A DNA stretch of 64,000 bases from positions 1 through 64,000 of the forward strand of contig DIYL01000044.1 in the NCBI GenBank assembly GCA_002428985.1. Reading direction: 5' to 3'. This stretch comes from Anaerolineales bacterium UBA6055. GTDB taxonomy: Bacteria > Chloroflexota > Anaerolineae > Aggregatilineales > Phototrophicaceae. Below the pieces are notes generated by a model. The model worked only from the letters and a program-made list of their open reading frames with translations, made no database searches and was not told where the DNA came from. Positions within the stretch are counted from its first letter, which is position 1. Each line of letters starts with the position of its first letter. Positions 51,068-59,656 of this stretch are shown piece after piece. The translations under genes and the position numbers were made by a program.

Positions 51068-51808
51068 ATGGTTAGCACAATCGAGCAAACAAATTACAAC
51101 ATATATCTTCCATTTACAGATAGGAATAGCGGTGTTGACAAACAATCATCAGCCTTATCATCCGTGTTTCCCGGTATAAATAATCTCCAACAAGATGTCA
51201 TCTCTCTAACCGGAGCATCTAAAACAATACCGGCAGATACACTACCCGAAAACTTTGTTTCGCTAGGTTGGGGCACTACCAACGACTTACCCGATCCAAT
51301 TTTAGTCCCTACCCTATACGTTGCTGAAGGCACAAACATGTGGCTTGCTGCCAACAATCCGACAATTTTTGACCTCGGCGATGACACCCCCGGATCAGGA
51401 ACAGCATGGTATAACATTTATCAGGATGATCGCGCCGTCACTGTTGTTGCCATTGATAATAGTTTCAACCAGACAGCACACGACAGCACCAATTGGGTAA
51501 CGTTATCAGGCACATCCATTACACATGATATAAACCCTGCAAAACATACACGCATCACTGTTTCAGGGGTGCGGTTATTATGTTCTAGATCAGGGTATCT
51601 ACGACTGGTCGCAGGCGGGATTAATATATTTATGAATATTTGGGAAGGATCATCATACAGAATGACAAACTTATGGACTCTATTTTTACCGGGGCAACTC
51701 TCCGGCTCAACCAACTTTAAATTACAAAGCATTCGCGTCGGATCATCACAATCAAACTCGATTAATATCATTCCAAATAATTACCAGATGACTATTGAAC
51801 AATTTTAG
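51068..51808 (+). CDS. Tail fibre/receptor-binding-like protein, copy 1
   Basis: 246 residues, Thr/Asn/Ser-rich and strand-rich: FVSLGWGTTNDLPDP, TLYVAEGTNMWLAANNP, RITVSGVRLLCSRSGYLRLV, SGSTNFKLQSIRVGSSQSNS. It looks like a trimeric or jelly-roll fibre tip. A close paralogue follows at 51821-52563. Duplicated fibre genes often broaden host range. SD GAGAGATGAGCG lies just before the ATG. Confidence 0.65.
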   Translation: MVSTIEQTNYNIYLPFTDRNSGVDKQSSALSSVFPGINNLQQDVISLTGASKTIPADTLPENFVSLGWGTTNDLPDPILVPTLYVAEGTNMWLAANNPTIFDLGDDTPGSGTAWYNIYQDDRAVTVVAIDNSFNQTAHDSTNWVTLSGTSITHDINPAKHTRITVSGVRLLCSRSGYLRLVAGGINIFMNIWEGSSYRMTNLWTLFLPGQLSGSTNFKLQSIRVGSSQSNSINIIPNNYQMTIEQF

Positions 51809-51820
51809 AGGGACACAGCA

Positions 51821-52563
51821 ATGACAGATCAAATAACGGAAACCGACTATAGCCAATACATGCCATTTGATGAAGGAAATGATGGGGTTCGTCAACATTC
51901 ATCAGCACTATCCACTGTGTTTTCCGATGTCAACGCACTTCAACGCAATATCATATCTCAAGCCGGCGCATTCAAGACGGTCCCTGAAGATACCCTGCCT
52001 GAAAACTTTGTTTCGCTAGGATGGGGCACTACCGACGACTTCCCCGATCCAACCATAGCACCATCCTATATGTTGCAGAAGGAACAAATCTATGGCTTGC
52101 AGCTAACGACCCCACAACATTCGATCTTGGTGATGACACACCCAATTCAGGCACAGCATGGTTCAACATTTACGCCGAGTCTAATGGTGTAAATGTTGTC
52201 GGCCGACATACTGGAATGACAAACAACGCACACAACAACAACTATTGGACCGCAGTGCCCGGTACATCCGTTAACCATAACATTAATCCTGCCTTACATA
52301 CCCGTGTGACCACCGCTGGAATACGCCTATTGTGTTCCCAATCAGGGCAAATACGACTACTAGTCGCAGGCGGGATTAATATATTTATGGATATTTGGTC
52401 GGGATCAGCCTATTGGATGATAACACACTCATACCTGTTCGAACCCGGACAACTTTCCGGCTCAACCAACTTCCAAATACAAAGTATTCGAACCGGATCA
52501 TCACAGTCCAACTCAATTAACCTTATCAACAATAACTACATGCTATCAATTGAACAATATTAG
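51821..52563 (+). pseudogene. Tail fibre-like protein, copy 2, one-base deletion
   Basis: Paralogue of the 51068 protein in two frames. The first frame (51821-52192) matches copy 1 through LPENFVSLGWGTTDDFPDP and then reads PSYMLQKEQ out of frame; the second (to 52563) resumes LYVAEGTNLWLAANDP and runs to the end NNNYMLSIEQY. One base (probably a C in CCATCC near 52065) is missing compared with a frame that would read APSLYVAEG. It is either inactivated or a sequence error. Confidence 0.75.
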
Positions 52564-52573
52564 GGGGGAACAC

Positions 52574-53155
52574 ATGACCGATAGAATAGAAACCTTACTC
52601 CCAAATCCAGCACCAGACTATAATATAGCCCTGCTGGAACAAGAATTAAGCGTAAACGCAACCTTTGAATCAACCATTACCCGTGGTGACGAAGTATCTG
52701 CCATCCTATCTAGCGATGCCCAGCAATCCGATATTGATGAGATACAAACCATCGCCACCAATCATGACGGTGCACAAATCACCGACGATCAGCGAGCTCT
52801 AGAAATTGCGCAGATCGTCATCAGCGGGATTAATACCAGCATCAAAATTTTCCCAGAAGTCACCGCATTATACAACGTTCGCGTCCCATATCTCACATCC
52901 CCACCGGGGACATACACCATAGAACAATCCTATAACGCATTTCGCGCACTGATGGATACCTATGCCACCGGCACACCAAATCAACAAATTACCTTCGCGC
53001 TCATGGTCAACTATGCCCGTGACAACAACGCTGATTACATGAACCCGCCAAATCCCATTACTGACGACTATCGTGCAGCCATACTCAACGCATGTTTTCA
53101 ATTAATATCAAGTATCACAATGCAATTCGATATGTCTAGACGCAACAACACCTAA
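52574..53155 (+). CDS. Hypothetical tail-operon protein
   Basis: 193 residues from ATG 52574, chosen for AGGGGGG seven bases upstream; the frame opens eight codons earlier. Helical: IDEIQTIATNHDGAQIT, ALEIAQIVISGINTSIKIF, and a C-terminal helix ILNACFQLISSITMQF. No known domain. Lies between the fibre genes and the coiled-coil membrane protein, a place where phages code tail-tip chaperones. Confidence 0.6.
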   Translation: MTDRIETLLPNPAPDYNIALLEQELSVNATFESTITRGDEVSAILSSDAQQSDIDEIQTIATNHDGAQITDDQRALEIAQIVISGINTSIKIFPEVTALYNVRVPYLTSPPGTYTIEQSYNAFRALMDTYATGTPNQQITFALMVNYARDNNADYMNPPNPITDDYRAAILNACFQLISSITMQFDMSRRNNT

Positions 53156-53171
53156 ATGAAAGTGAAAGCAT

Positions 53172-53972
53172 ATGGATCCGGTACTATCACAAATTCCCGG
53201 TGTAGAAATCATCGAACAAATTCCAACACTGGATGCCGATACCATCCATAATGTCTTTCATTTCGTACTCGTCGTCCTCCTCATTGCATACGCCCGTCTA
53301 CGGGTTGTCATCAGCAATCAAGTCATCGACCACGATAAACAACTTACCCTACAACGTGAAAACCATATCCAAGAAATTGAGCGTATCAATCTAAACTACG
53401 AAGAAACAGTCAAAAAAAGACAATCAACCATCGATGAACTCCATCACACCATCAATAAACAAGTTGATGAGCGCAATACCCTTACCCGTCTTCATACCAA
53501 CGAGGTAAATAATTTCACATCACTCATGAATCAAATTAGAAATGAATTCAGTGAATTCAAATCAAACGCCGAAATTAGTACCAACCAACAAGCTGCTAAA
53601 TACGAAGAAATCAAACGCCAACTCGAACAACAACAAAGATCCAATCAAATCATGCAAGACGATCTTGATGAACTCCGTAAAGAGAATAAAAACCTACTCA
53701 ACGAACGCAACGAGTGGAAAGAAAAATACGAAGCCAACGAAGCCGAACTCGAAAAACTCATCACACGTCACGATCAAGATGTCACCCGCATCAGCGAATT
53801 AGAGTCTCAATTAACCGAGATGCAACAGTCAATGCTACAGTTACAAAGTGAACTCAATCAATTAAAACAAGGTGATAATGATGAAGCAGATACGACGCTT
53901 ACCCCTGATGATGATAATCCTAGTGATGTTTCTACTCCTGAATCCCCTATCCCTGATAGCACAGGGGGATGA
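53172..53972 (+). CDS. Membrane-anchored coiled-coil protein
   Basis: 266 residues. One membrane span (VFHFVLVVLLIAYARLRVVI) near residue 40, then about 190 residues of heptad coiled coil (EIKRQLEQQQRSNQIM, EAELEKLITRHDQDV), and an acidic tail. The last 100 bases overlap the next gene in another frame. The layout resembles an inner spanin-like or signal-relay protein. A monoderm host would not need a spanin, so another lysis or surface role is possible. Confidence 0.65.
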   Translation: MDPVLSQIPGVEIIEQIPTLDADTIHNVFHFVLVVLLIAYARLRVVISNQVIDHDKQLTLQRENHIQEIERINLNYEETVKKRQSTIDELHHTINKQVDERNTLTRLHTNEVNNFTSLMNQIRNEFSEFKSNAEISTNQQAAKYEEIKRQLEQQQRSNQIMQDDLDELRKENKNLLNERNEWKEKYEANEAELEKLITRHDQDVTRISELESQLTEMQQSMLQLQSELNQLKQGDNDEADTTLTPDDDNPSDVSTPESPIPDSTGG

Positions 53973-54405
53973 GAATCCAGAAGTAACTCAGGAAGTCACC
54001 TCCGTGCCAGAAACAGCACCGGAGGAAACAGCAACAGCACCCCAACCAGTTACAAGTCCAAGCGAAACCGTCTCTATATCGTTTGGTATTCTTGGTATTC
54101 TAATCGGTATTGGTGGTGTTGGCGCAGGTACAGTCACCGGTGGTCTTGGGGTACTTGCCTTCATCAACCGCGCCCGACAAAACGTAGACTTACAAGATAT
54201 GACCGAAAAATTATTCCTCAGCTTACCGCCTGATGCCCTCCAATTTATGCAGACATTAGCAGTCGGCACACGCGATAGCGGAGAATTATTAGTAGCCGTC
54301 ACCGACGGAAAACCCAATAAACCTCTCCCCAATAACACTTCTCTTTCATTAACAGAAGCCACTGATATTCTCTACGGCAACCCCGACGAAAAACCCGAAT
54401 CATAA
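53878..54405 (+). CDS. Exported protein with signal peptide and Gly-rich membrane span
   Basis: 175 residues from ATG 53878, with AAGGTG just upstream, overlapping the previous gene by 95 bases. MMKQIRRLPLMMIILVMFLL is a signal peptide or first span. A Pro/Thr/Glu-rich linker follows, then a Gly-rich second span (FGILGILIGIGGVGAGTVTG) and a helical end with FINRARQNVDLQDM. It may be a holin-like or envelope protein. It closes the tail operon before the terminator. Confidence 0.6.
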   Translation: MMKQIRRLPLMMIILVMFLLLNPLSLIAQGDENPEVTQEVTSVPETAPEETATAPQPVTSPSETVSISFGILGILIGIGGVGAGTVTGGLGVLAFINRARQNVDLQDMTEKLFLSLPPDALQFMQTLAVGTRDSGELLVAVTDGKPNKPLPNNTSLSLTEATDILYGNPDEKPES

Positions 54406-54426
54406 CATCCCCTCCCCCTCCTAACT

Positions 54427-54458
54427 AAAAAGACCCCTCTACAATGAAGGGTCTTTTT
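54427..54458. terminator. Bidirectional terminator
   Basis: AAAAAGACCC (54427-54436) pairs with GGGTCTTTTT (54449-54458). It stops the + strand tail operon and the minus-strand early operon. Confidence 0.88.
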
Positions 54459-54468
54459 CATTTCCTCG

Positions 54469-57036
54469 TCAATTCGAGAGCTCACCAAACATACTCATCT
54501 GCACAATTTCCCTCTGACCGATCACATGCACCGTATCCTCAAATGGGTCGCCCTGCTTTCGTTCCTCAATATCATCCGAGATCCGTTTTTCTGCCTGCGT
54601 CACATAATCAGGGTTCAAATCACACCCGATGTAATGCCGTCCCAGACGAGACGCTGCCAATCCCGTTGTGCCAGCCCCCATGAACGGATCAAGCACAATC
54701 CCCGCATGAGTTTCTACACAATCACAGTCACAATTTTTCCGGTATCCCTCGAAGTAAACATCAGGGAACGGATTATCATGACTTCCCCCAGCCTGACGAT
54801 ATTTCTTGGTATTACCCAAAACCTGATGGTAACTTCGCAACTCCCCATCAGCCGATTTACTACCGTCATACACATCAAATTCAGCATCAATTTTCGCTTT
54901 AGATGTCACCGGGGTATAACCAGTCCCACACTCAGTACACACAATCGGGGGACACGATAACTTGATGCACCGATCCGGCAAACTCACCGGAAATGTCGCA
55001 TAATGCGCACCCGAATAATTTACCTGCTTGAGGTCGTTCCAAACATCTTTCAGCCGGACACCCAACGGTTGGCCATCCGCCCCCAAATTGGGTCTACGAA
55101 TCTGCATCGTTTTACTAAAATTCGCCGATCGGATCAGACCCGATTCATCATCACTCGCCGGTGTATACGGAATGCCCCACGTGGTTTGGGTTTTCTCAGC
55201 ATACGGTTTCGTATCAGCGGTCCAGTCATACCAGTAATGCGCTTTTTTTGTTAACTGGAAGATATGCTCATACGCCCGTGCCAGCCGATCATTTGCACTA
55301 TCCGGTGATACGTTACGTTTATGCCAGATCACATCACTCCGCACCCACCAACCATCGCGTTGGAGTGCAATTAACAATTGCTGAGGTACAAGATATAAAT
55401 CTTTATCTTTAAGTCCTTGGCCATAACCGTCGATCGTTCGTGTCGGCATCGCTTTTGCATTAATCCGAGTATCAATCGTTTTCCGTCGATATCGTCCTTT
55501 AGCACTCACTGCCGTATCAGAGATATTCAACCAGCACACCCCGTCTTCTCGCAACACACGGCGCACCTCATGGAATATCCCCACCAATTTATTGATGAAC
55601 TGCTCGACCGTTTCTTCAAAACCAATCTGCCCATCTTCTTGATAGTCTCTAAGCGCAAAATAAGGCGGACTTGTCACCACCGTATGCACCGAATTTGTGG
55701 GTATCGTCCGTAAATAATCCGTCACATCCGCTACTGCAATCTCATCCAACCGGAGCTCGCGACGTGGATAAAATTCGACACGCTCAACATAACTCGATGT
55801 CGCCGGCAACAAGGGCGTATCATCAACCAAACCCTGCCGTAATCGCATCAAAAATTCAAATTCGTCTTGGTCCACAGCTTGACCGTTATACGCATAAGTT
55901 CTCGGCGCGACCTCAGCATGAATTTCTGCCGATTCATCATCACCCAATGCCGGTGCATAAAATTCCTCACGCCATACACCCACCATCTCACGATCAAGGT
56001 TACCTTTGTAGAACACAGGTTTACCCTCTAACGAAGCCAACACCCGCTGGAAAACATCTTTGTCCGGTTGATAGGTGCGCGCACCCGAACTCGCTGCCCC
56101 AATCACCGCCCAGTCAATTACATCCCAATGTTTTCCAAGAATCGCACTACAATCCCAACTCAACGGCTCGATACTCACCCAGCGCCGACCCTTAACCGTA
56201 GCCTTGCCCAATGACGATAAAGCATTCTCAAACCACTTTTCTTGCTGTGCCAAACTCATCGTCTTACCAAACATCATCGATGGCGGTGCAGATACCCCCA
56301 CCCAACAATTTTCAGGAAATGTAAATTGCTTCAACCGGGGCGGATTTTTTGTCAGGATGAAGAATAGATGCTGAGGACAATCTTCCATCGTATCCAAAAC
56401 AGCCTGTATCCAATTTTTGTGTACACCCTTCCCCAACAAATCGGACATGGAGTCGATGAAGAACGCAGTCGGCTTTTTCCGTCGTCGAATACTAAACAAC
56501 ACCTCGGGATGAAAGCTAATATGCTGAAATCCATTTGGATACGCACTTTGGGCAATCCCATGGGCTACATCTTCCGCATAACAATTTGCAATTTTCCCGT
56601 CCGGCATCTCCCATTTGCACCCATGCTCACAACCTCGTACCGGATTCGCCGTAGCACCCACATATCCGGGCACATGTGTCCACTCAATGCCTGTTTCTTT
56701 CTGGACCGAGATCCCACTTTTGTAATTCAACAACTCTGCCAGCACATCACCATGACACGCTTGCGGAGAACACCAGCATACCAGTGTTTTATCCTTCAAT
56801 TCCCACAGCTGACGCAACAAATCAGGGCGACCATACAAATACTGACGATATTTCTCAATGACTTCTTCGCGGGTCCCATGTTGACCAACTTTAAAAGGAT
56901 TCGCAAACACACTCGCCGGCTGCTTGCTCCGACCATGCGTCCGACCAATATACACATATCGGTCATCATCCCACCTTTGCTCAAATCCATTCCAATGCTG
57001 TTTCACGTCATGGTATTTAACAACTGTCGTCGGCAT
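54469..57036 (-). CDS. DUF4326-DUF5131-DNA methyltransferase fusion
   Basis: 855 residues. 1-108: DUF4326, with YVYIGR, FANPFKVG and LVCWCSPQACHG. About 115-395: DUF5131 (phage Gp37/Gp68-like), with PVRGCEHGCKWEMP and ANCYAED giving three cysteines as in radical-SAM-type clusters, and KPTAFFIDSMSDL. About 425-855: an N4-cytosine/N6-adenine methyltransferase, with TSPPYFALRDY near 455 and DPFMGAGTTGLAA near 779. Between these a CxxC and CDCDC pair (CTECGTG, NCDCDC) may bind zinc. It modifies phage DNA, and the first two domains may add an unknown step. Start touches the previous gene's stop. Confidence 0.9.
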   Translation of the reverse strand: MPTTVVKYHDVKQHWNGFEQRWDDDRYVYIGRTHGRSKQPASVFANPFKVGQHGTREEVIEKYRQYLYGRPDLLRQLWELKDKTLVCWCSPQACHGDVLAELLNYKSGISVQKETGIEWTHVPGYVGATANPVRGCEHGCKWEMPDGKIANCYAEDVAHGIAQSAYPNGFQHISFHPEVLFSIRRRKKPTAFFIDSMSDLLGKGVHKNWIQAVLDTMEDCPQHLFFILTKNPPRLKQFTFPENCWVGVSAPPSMMFGKTMSLAQQEKWFENALSSLGKATVKGRRWVSIEPLSWDCSAILGKHWDVIDWAVIGAASSGARTYQPDKDVFQRVLASLEGKPVFYKGNLDREMVGVWREEFYAPALGDDESAEIHAEVAPRTYAYNGQAVDQDEFEFLMRLRQGLVDDTPLLPATSSYVERVEFYPRRELRLDEIAVADVTDYLRTIPTNSVHTVVTSPPYFALRDYQEDGQIGFEETVEQFINKLVGIFHEVRRVLREDGVCWLNISDTAVSAKGRYRRKTIDTRINAKAMPTRTIDGYGQGLKDKDLYLVPQQLLIALQRDGWWVRSDVIWHKRNVSPDSANDRLARAYEHIFQLTKKAHYWYDWTADTKPYAEKTQTTWGIPYTPASDDESGLIRSANFSKTMQIRRPNLGADGQPLGVRLKDVWNDLKQVNYSGAHYATFPVSLPDRCIKLSCPPIVCTECGTGYTPVTSKAKIDAEFDVYDGSKSADGELRSYHQVLGNTKKYRQAGGSHDNPFPDVYFEGYRKNCDCDCVETHAGIVLDPFMGAGTTGLAASRLGRHYIGCDLNPDYVTQAEKRISDDIEERKQGDPFEDTVHVIGQREIVQMSMFGELSN

Positions 57037-57401
57037 TATGTCACCTCAAGTGTTACTGTACCGGTATACTCAGTCTCAAAAACCAATGTCTCAGAGACAA
57101 TGAACTTACCATCCAATTTTTCACGCAACACAGGCAAGTAATCTCTCAGCCTTTGTTTCGCGGCATCAACTGTCTTGTAATCTTTTTCGGTCAATTCAAC
57201 ATCACCACCGTCTTGTACAGTACGGCTTTTAATTGTTGTGCCTGTAATCGAGTCAATCCATTGTTCGACCACCTGATATTGATGACGATAATATCGCTGT
57301 TTAGCCTCTGTCAACTTTGTCTCAAGCAAGGCGATTTCATCTTCCATTGAGATCAATATTTCTACATCTAAATCATCGCTAATTACAAATCGTTGCATCA
57401 T
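57036..57401 (-). CDS. Hypothetical early protein
   Basis: 121 residues. N-terminal coiled coil (MEDEIALLETKLTEAKQRYY) then DYKTVDAAKQRLRDYLPVL. Overlaps the methyltransferase start by one base and follows the helicase loader immediately. Could be a replication accessory; family not recognised. Confidence 0.6.
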   Translation of the reverse strand: MMQRFVISDDLDVEILISMEDEIALLETKLTEAKQRYYRHQYQVVEQWIDSITGTTIKSRTVQDGGDVELTEKDYKTVDAAKQRLRDYLPVLREKLDGKFIVSETLVFETEYTGTVTLEVT

Positions 57402-58490
57402 CTACTCCTGTATCATCGGCGTTTTACGGATATGCCCCTTGCACAAAAACCAAGCATATTGATCCCCGATACGATCAAGTACATGACCGCCCCACTTTTC
57501 ACCAAACTCGCGGAAGGTATCATTCATCGTCAAAATTGTAGATAACCCAAGTGAATAACGGCGATCAATAATTGCGTAAAAAATATCCAAATCAGTCTCG
57601 CTAATGTGATTTTTTCGTATTTCATCAATAATCAATATCGGGAATGTTTGATATAACGACAGCATATCATCGTAGCTGTATGAGGTGTTATCACCATATC
57701 CTGCTTTAATCGCCCGAAACACATTATCGAGTTTGCTATACCAGACCGGATACTCACCCTTGAGCTCATTTACCACCACACTCGCCCACAACGTTTTGCC
57801 CACACCCGGATAACCAAACAACACCACCGAATGCGCCAATCCCCCTCGACCATCTGGGACAGTCTGCGTGTCAATAAACTGGCCGGCTGCCTCCATCAGC
57901 TTGGTCCGATTCTTTAACAGCGCATCATAATCCGCACGACTTATCTGCCGACTGCTATCAAAAAACTGTGTCTTGTGCTGCAGGTTGTATTCCATCTCTT
58001 GGATGATCGAATAATATCCGTCCAATGTCGCCGGAATAAGATTCGGATTTTTAGGCGTAGCTGAATAATGCCAATCCTCATCCTGCCAATTTGGATGATG
58101 GTTACTCATATGTTCAACAAATCGGTGAATCCGATCTTCACGCACCAACTGGACCGCCTCACAATTCGCCGGACACGCCACCATTTTCCCATATTGTGGA
58201 TGATTCAACGGCACATCCAAACGAGTCACAACCCCCCGATCTTGGCATACATCACACGCATACGCCTTCGTCTGGATCACATACGGCTTAAGTGCCGGTG
58301 ATAAATTTTTCGAAGCCTCACAACCATCCGGGCAAATATACCAATTCTGATGACCGTCCTCGTCCACATCACGCCCGACAACATAACCACTATCGTTGCA
58401 GGTAAAACATGTTACCGGCTTAAATTCTATTTTCTCCGCACGTGTGGAGGTTCCGCCACGTTGTTCAATTGCATTTTTTAATGATTTCAT
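57402..58490 (-). CDS. DnaC/DnaI-like helicase loader with zinc knuckles
   Basis: 362 residues. The N-terminal half has two zinc-type units: Cys28, Cys31, Cys53, Cys57 and Cys79, Cys82, Cys106, Cys110 (CFTC, CPDGC, CDVC, CPANC). The AAA+ domain has Walker A GYPGVGKT (226-233), Walker B PILIIDEIRKNH, then sensor 1 TILTMNDTF. It loads the host replicative helicase at the phage origin, the role of DnaC or lambda P. It overlaps the initiator gene by four bases. Confidence 0.85.
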   Translation of the reverse strand: MKSLKNAIEQRGGTSTRAEKIEFKPVTCFTCNDSGYVVGRDVDEDGHQNWYICPDGCEASKNLSPALKPYVIQTKAYACDVCQDRGVVTRLDVPLNHPQYGKMVACPANCEAVQLVREDRIHRFVEHMSNHHPNWQDEDWHYSATPKNPNLIPATLDGYYSIIQEMEYNLQHKTQFFDSSRQISRADYDALLKNRTKLMEAAGQFIDTQTVPDGRGGLAHSVVLFGYPGVGKTLWASVVVNELKGEYPVWYSKLDNVFRAIKAGYGDNTSYSYDDMLSLYQTFPILIIDEIRKNHISETDLDIFYAIIDRRYSLGLSTILTMNDTFREFGEKWGGHVLDRIGDQYAWFLCKGHIRKTPMIQE

Positions 58491-59461
58491 CGGTTTTTCC
58501 GCGCCTCAAGCCATGCTCCCAAATCCTCTATGTCACGATCACTGTAGTCCGCCGTAACAACCGGTAGACCACCCACCTTAAAATTCACCGGATCAGCATT
58601 ATCATTAATAAAGTCCGCCCACGACCCCGTTGTATAATCCCTAACATCGTTAGTCTTCGGCGGAACACCTGCTTTTTCTTCTGCTTGTTGTTGTGTCCGC
58701 AGACACTGAGTCAAATATGCGACTGGATCAGTTACAACTTCTCCGGTCTTAGCTTTTTTCTGCAGTGATTCAACCCCACGTTCTAAAGTTTTAACCACCG
58801 ATTGAGTCGATAACTTTGTCATTAGATTTAAAAAATCATCATCACACGCCGAAGGCGCACCCCTATCTGATGATTTATAATCTCTGTCTAAAGTCTCTGA
58901 TAAAACACTCTCTGATATATAAATTCCGCCGTTTGGCGTTTTAGTCACTTGAGTATTCCGCCGTTTGGCGTTTTGCATTCCGCCGTTTGGCGTTTTAGTC
59001 ACTTGAGTATTCCGCCGTTTGGCGTTTTGCTTTTGTGCTATTTGTACTGATGAAGATGATGGTTCACTCACCAACTTTTCCCCACATGCCAGTTTCAATG
59101 CTTTCAGCATCTGCCGTAACCGAGGCAAAATAACACGGATTAAATTCTGCTTTTTGCCATACACTGTCGCAGAAAAATACTCGACCAATCCTGTCTCAGC
59201 TAATTTTTTCATTTGCTTCTGCACAGCATTGGCTGTCATGCCACCAATTTCGTCTGCCAGTTCATCCCACGTCTTGACGATATACCGTGTGATAAACCGT
59301 TGCCCACCAACCAGACGAAATGATTGATGGGTTCGTCGTGGCATCCAATACATTAACTGACTCAACAAAATACCGCGTATTGGGCTACCTGTGATGCTGC
59401 TATACTCCGATGACACAAATACACCGCGTTTTTTAACGCTTTCTATCTGCTTTTTTGACAT
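58487..59461 (-). CDS. Replication initiator (O/DnaD-type) with iterons in the gene
   Basis: 324 residues. The N-terminal winged helix (LLSQLMYWMPRRTHQ, TWDELADEIGGMTANAVQKQ, AETGLVEYF) is the replication-initiator type of DNA-binding domain common upstream of DnaC-like loaders. Then a duplicated segment, NAKRRNTQVTKTPNGG twice, is encoded by the iterons at 58923-59028. The C-terminal part, LTQCLRTQQQAEEKAG, is a helical loader-binding-like domain. AAAGG lies eight bases before the ATG. It opens the origin inside its own gene, as lambda O does. An antisense RNA candidate crosses its leader. Confidence 0.8.
   Translation of the reverse strand: MSKKQIESVKKRGVFVSSEYSSITGSPIRGILLSQLMYWMPRRTHQSFRLVGGQRFITRYIVKTWDELADEIGGMTANAVQKQMKKLAETGLVEYFSATVYGKKQNLIRVILPRLRQMLKALKLACGEKLVSEPSSSSVQIAQKQNAKRRNTQVTKTPNGGMQNAKRRNTQVTKTPNGGIYISESVLSETLDRDYKSSDRGAPSACDDDFLNLMTKLSTQSVVKTLERGVESLQKKAKTGEVVTDPVAYLTQCLRTQQQAEEKAGVPPKTNDVRDYTTGSWADFINDNADPVNFKVGGLPVVTADYSDRDIEDLGAWLEARKNR
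58861..58922. other. AT-rich unwinding-region candidate beside the iterons
   Basis: TCTCTGATA is repeated at 58894-58902 and 58909-58917 inside AT-rich sequence directly next to iteron 1. This is the place and composition of a DNA unwinding element. Confidence 0.5.
58923..59028. other. Replication origin candidate: four iterons
   Basis: ATTCCGCCGTTTGGCGTTTT occurs without mismatch at 58923-58942, 58955-58974, 58977-58996 and 59009-59028. Start-to-start spacing is 32, 22 and 32 bases, close to whole helical turns (3, 2, 3). Each copy contains the quasi-palindrome CGCCGTTTGGCG. They code the duplicated NAKRRNTQ segment of the initiator. Confidence 0.75.
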
Positions 59462-59479
59462 AATGTTAACCTTTCATGG

Positions 59480-59508
59480 TTGCATTCATGTCCCACATGC
59501 GCTATACT
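59480..59508 (+). promoter_or_regulatory. Promoter for the antisense RNA
   Basis: TTGCAT (59480-59485) and TATACT (59503-59508) with 17 bases between them. It faces away from the initiator start at 59461. Confidence 0.65.
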
Positions 59509-59513
59509 AACCG

Positions 59514-59600
59514 CAATGAGGAACACAAATACCTCGCCCTTGCTTCCAACAAGGGGTAATATATGATGAAATTTCGCCCACTTTCTCCAGTGGGTTTTTC
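59514..59600 (+). ncRNA. Small antisense RNA candidate to the initiator leader
   Basis: Begins just after the promoter and holds GAGG/CCTC (59518-59535), CCCTTG/CAAGGG (59537-59555) and a terminator CCCACT (59577-59582) with AGTGGG (59589-59594) and TTTTT (59595-59599). It is about 87 nt and complementary to the leader of the initiator mRNA. Plasmid copy number is often set by such RNAs. Confidence 0.55.
59577..59599 (+). terminator. Terminator of the antisense RNA
   Basis: CCCACT-TTCTCC-AGTGGG followed by TTTTTC. Confidence 0.7.
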
Positions 59601-59656
59601 GTTTCTACCCACAAATGGACAAACCTCAGTATATACGACCCCTAACATTTTCGCAA

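Noticed and set aside
53172..54405. Classic i-spanin/o-spanin pair
   Set aside because: The second protein has no lipobox Cys and the likely host has no typical outer membrane; only the overlap resembles spanins.
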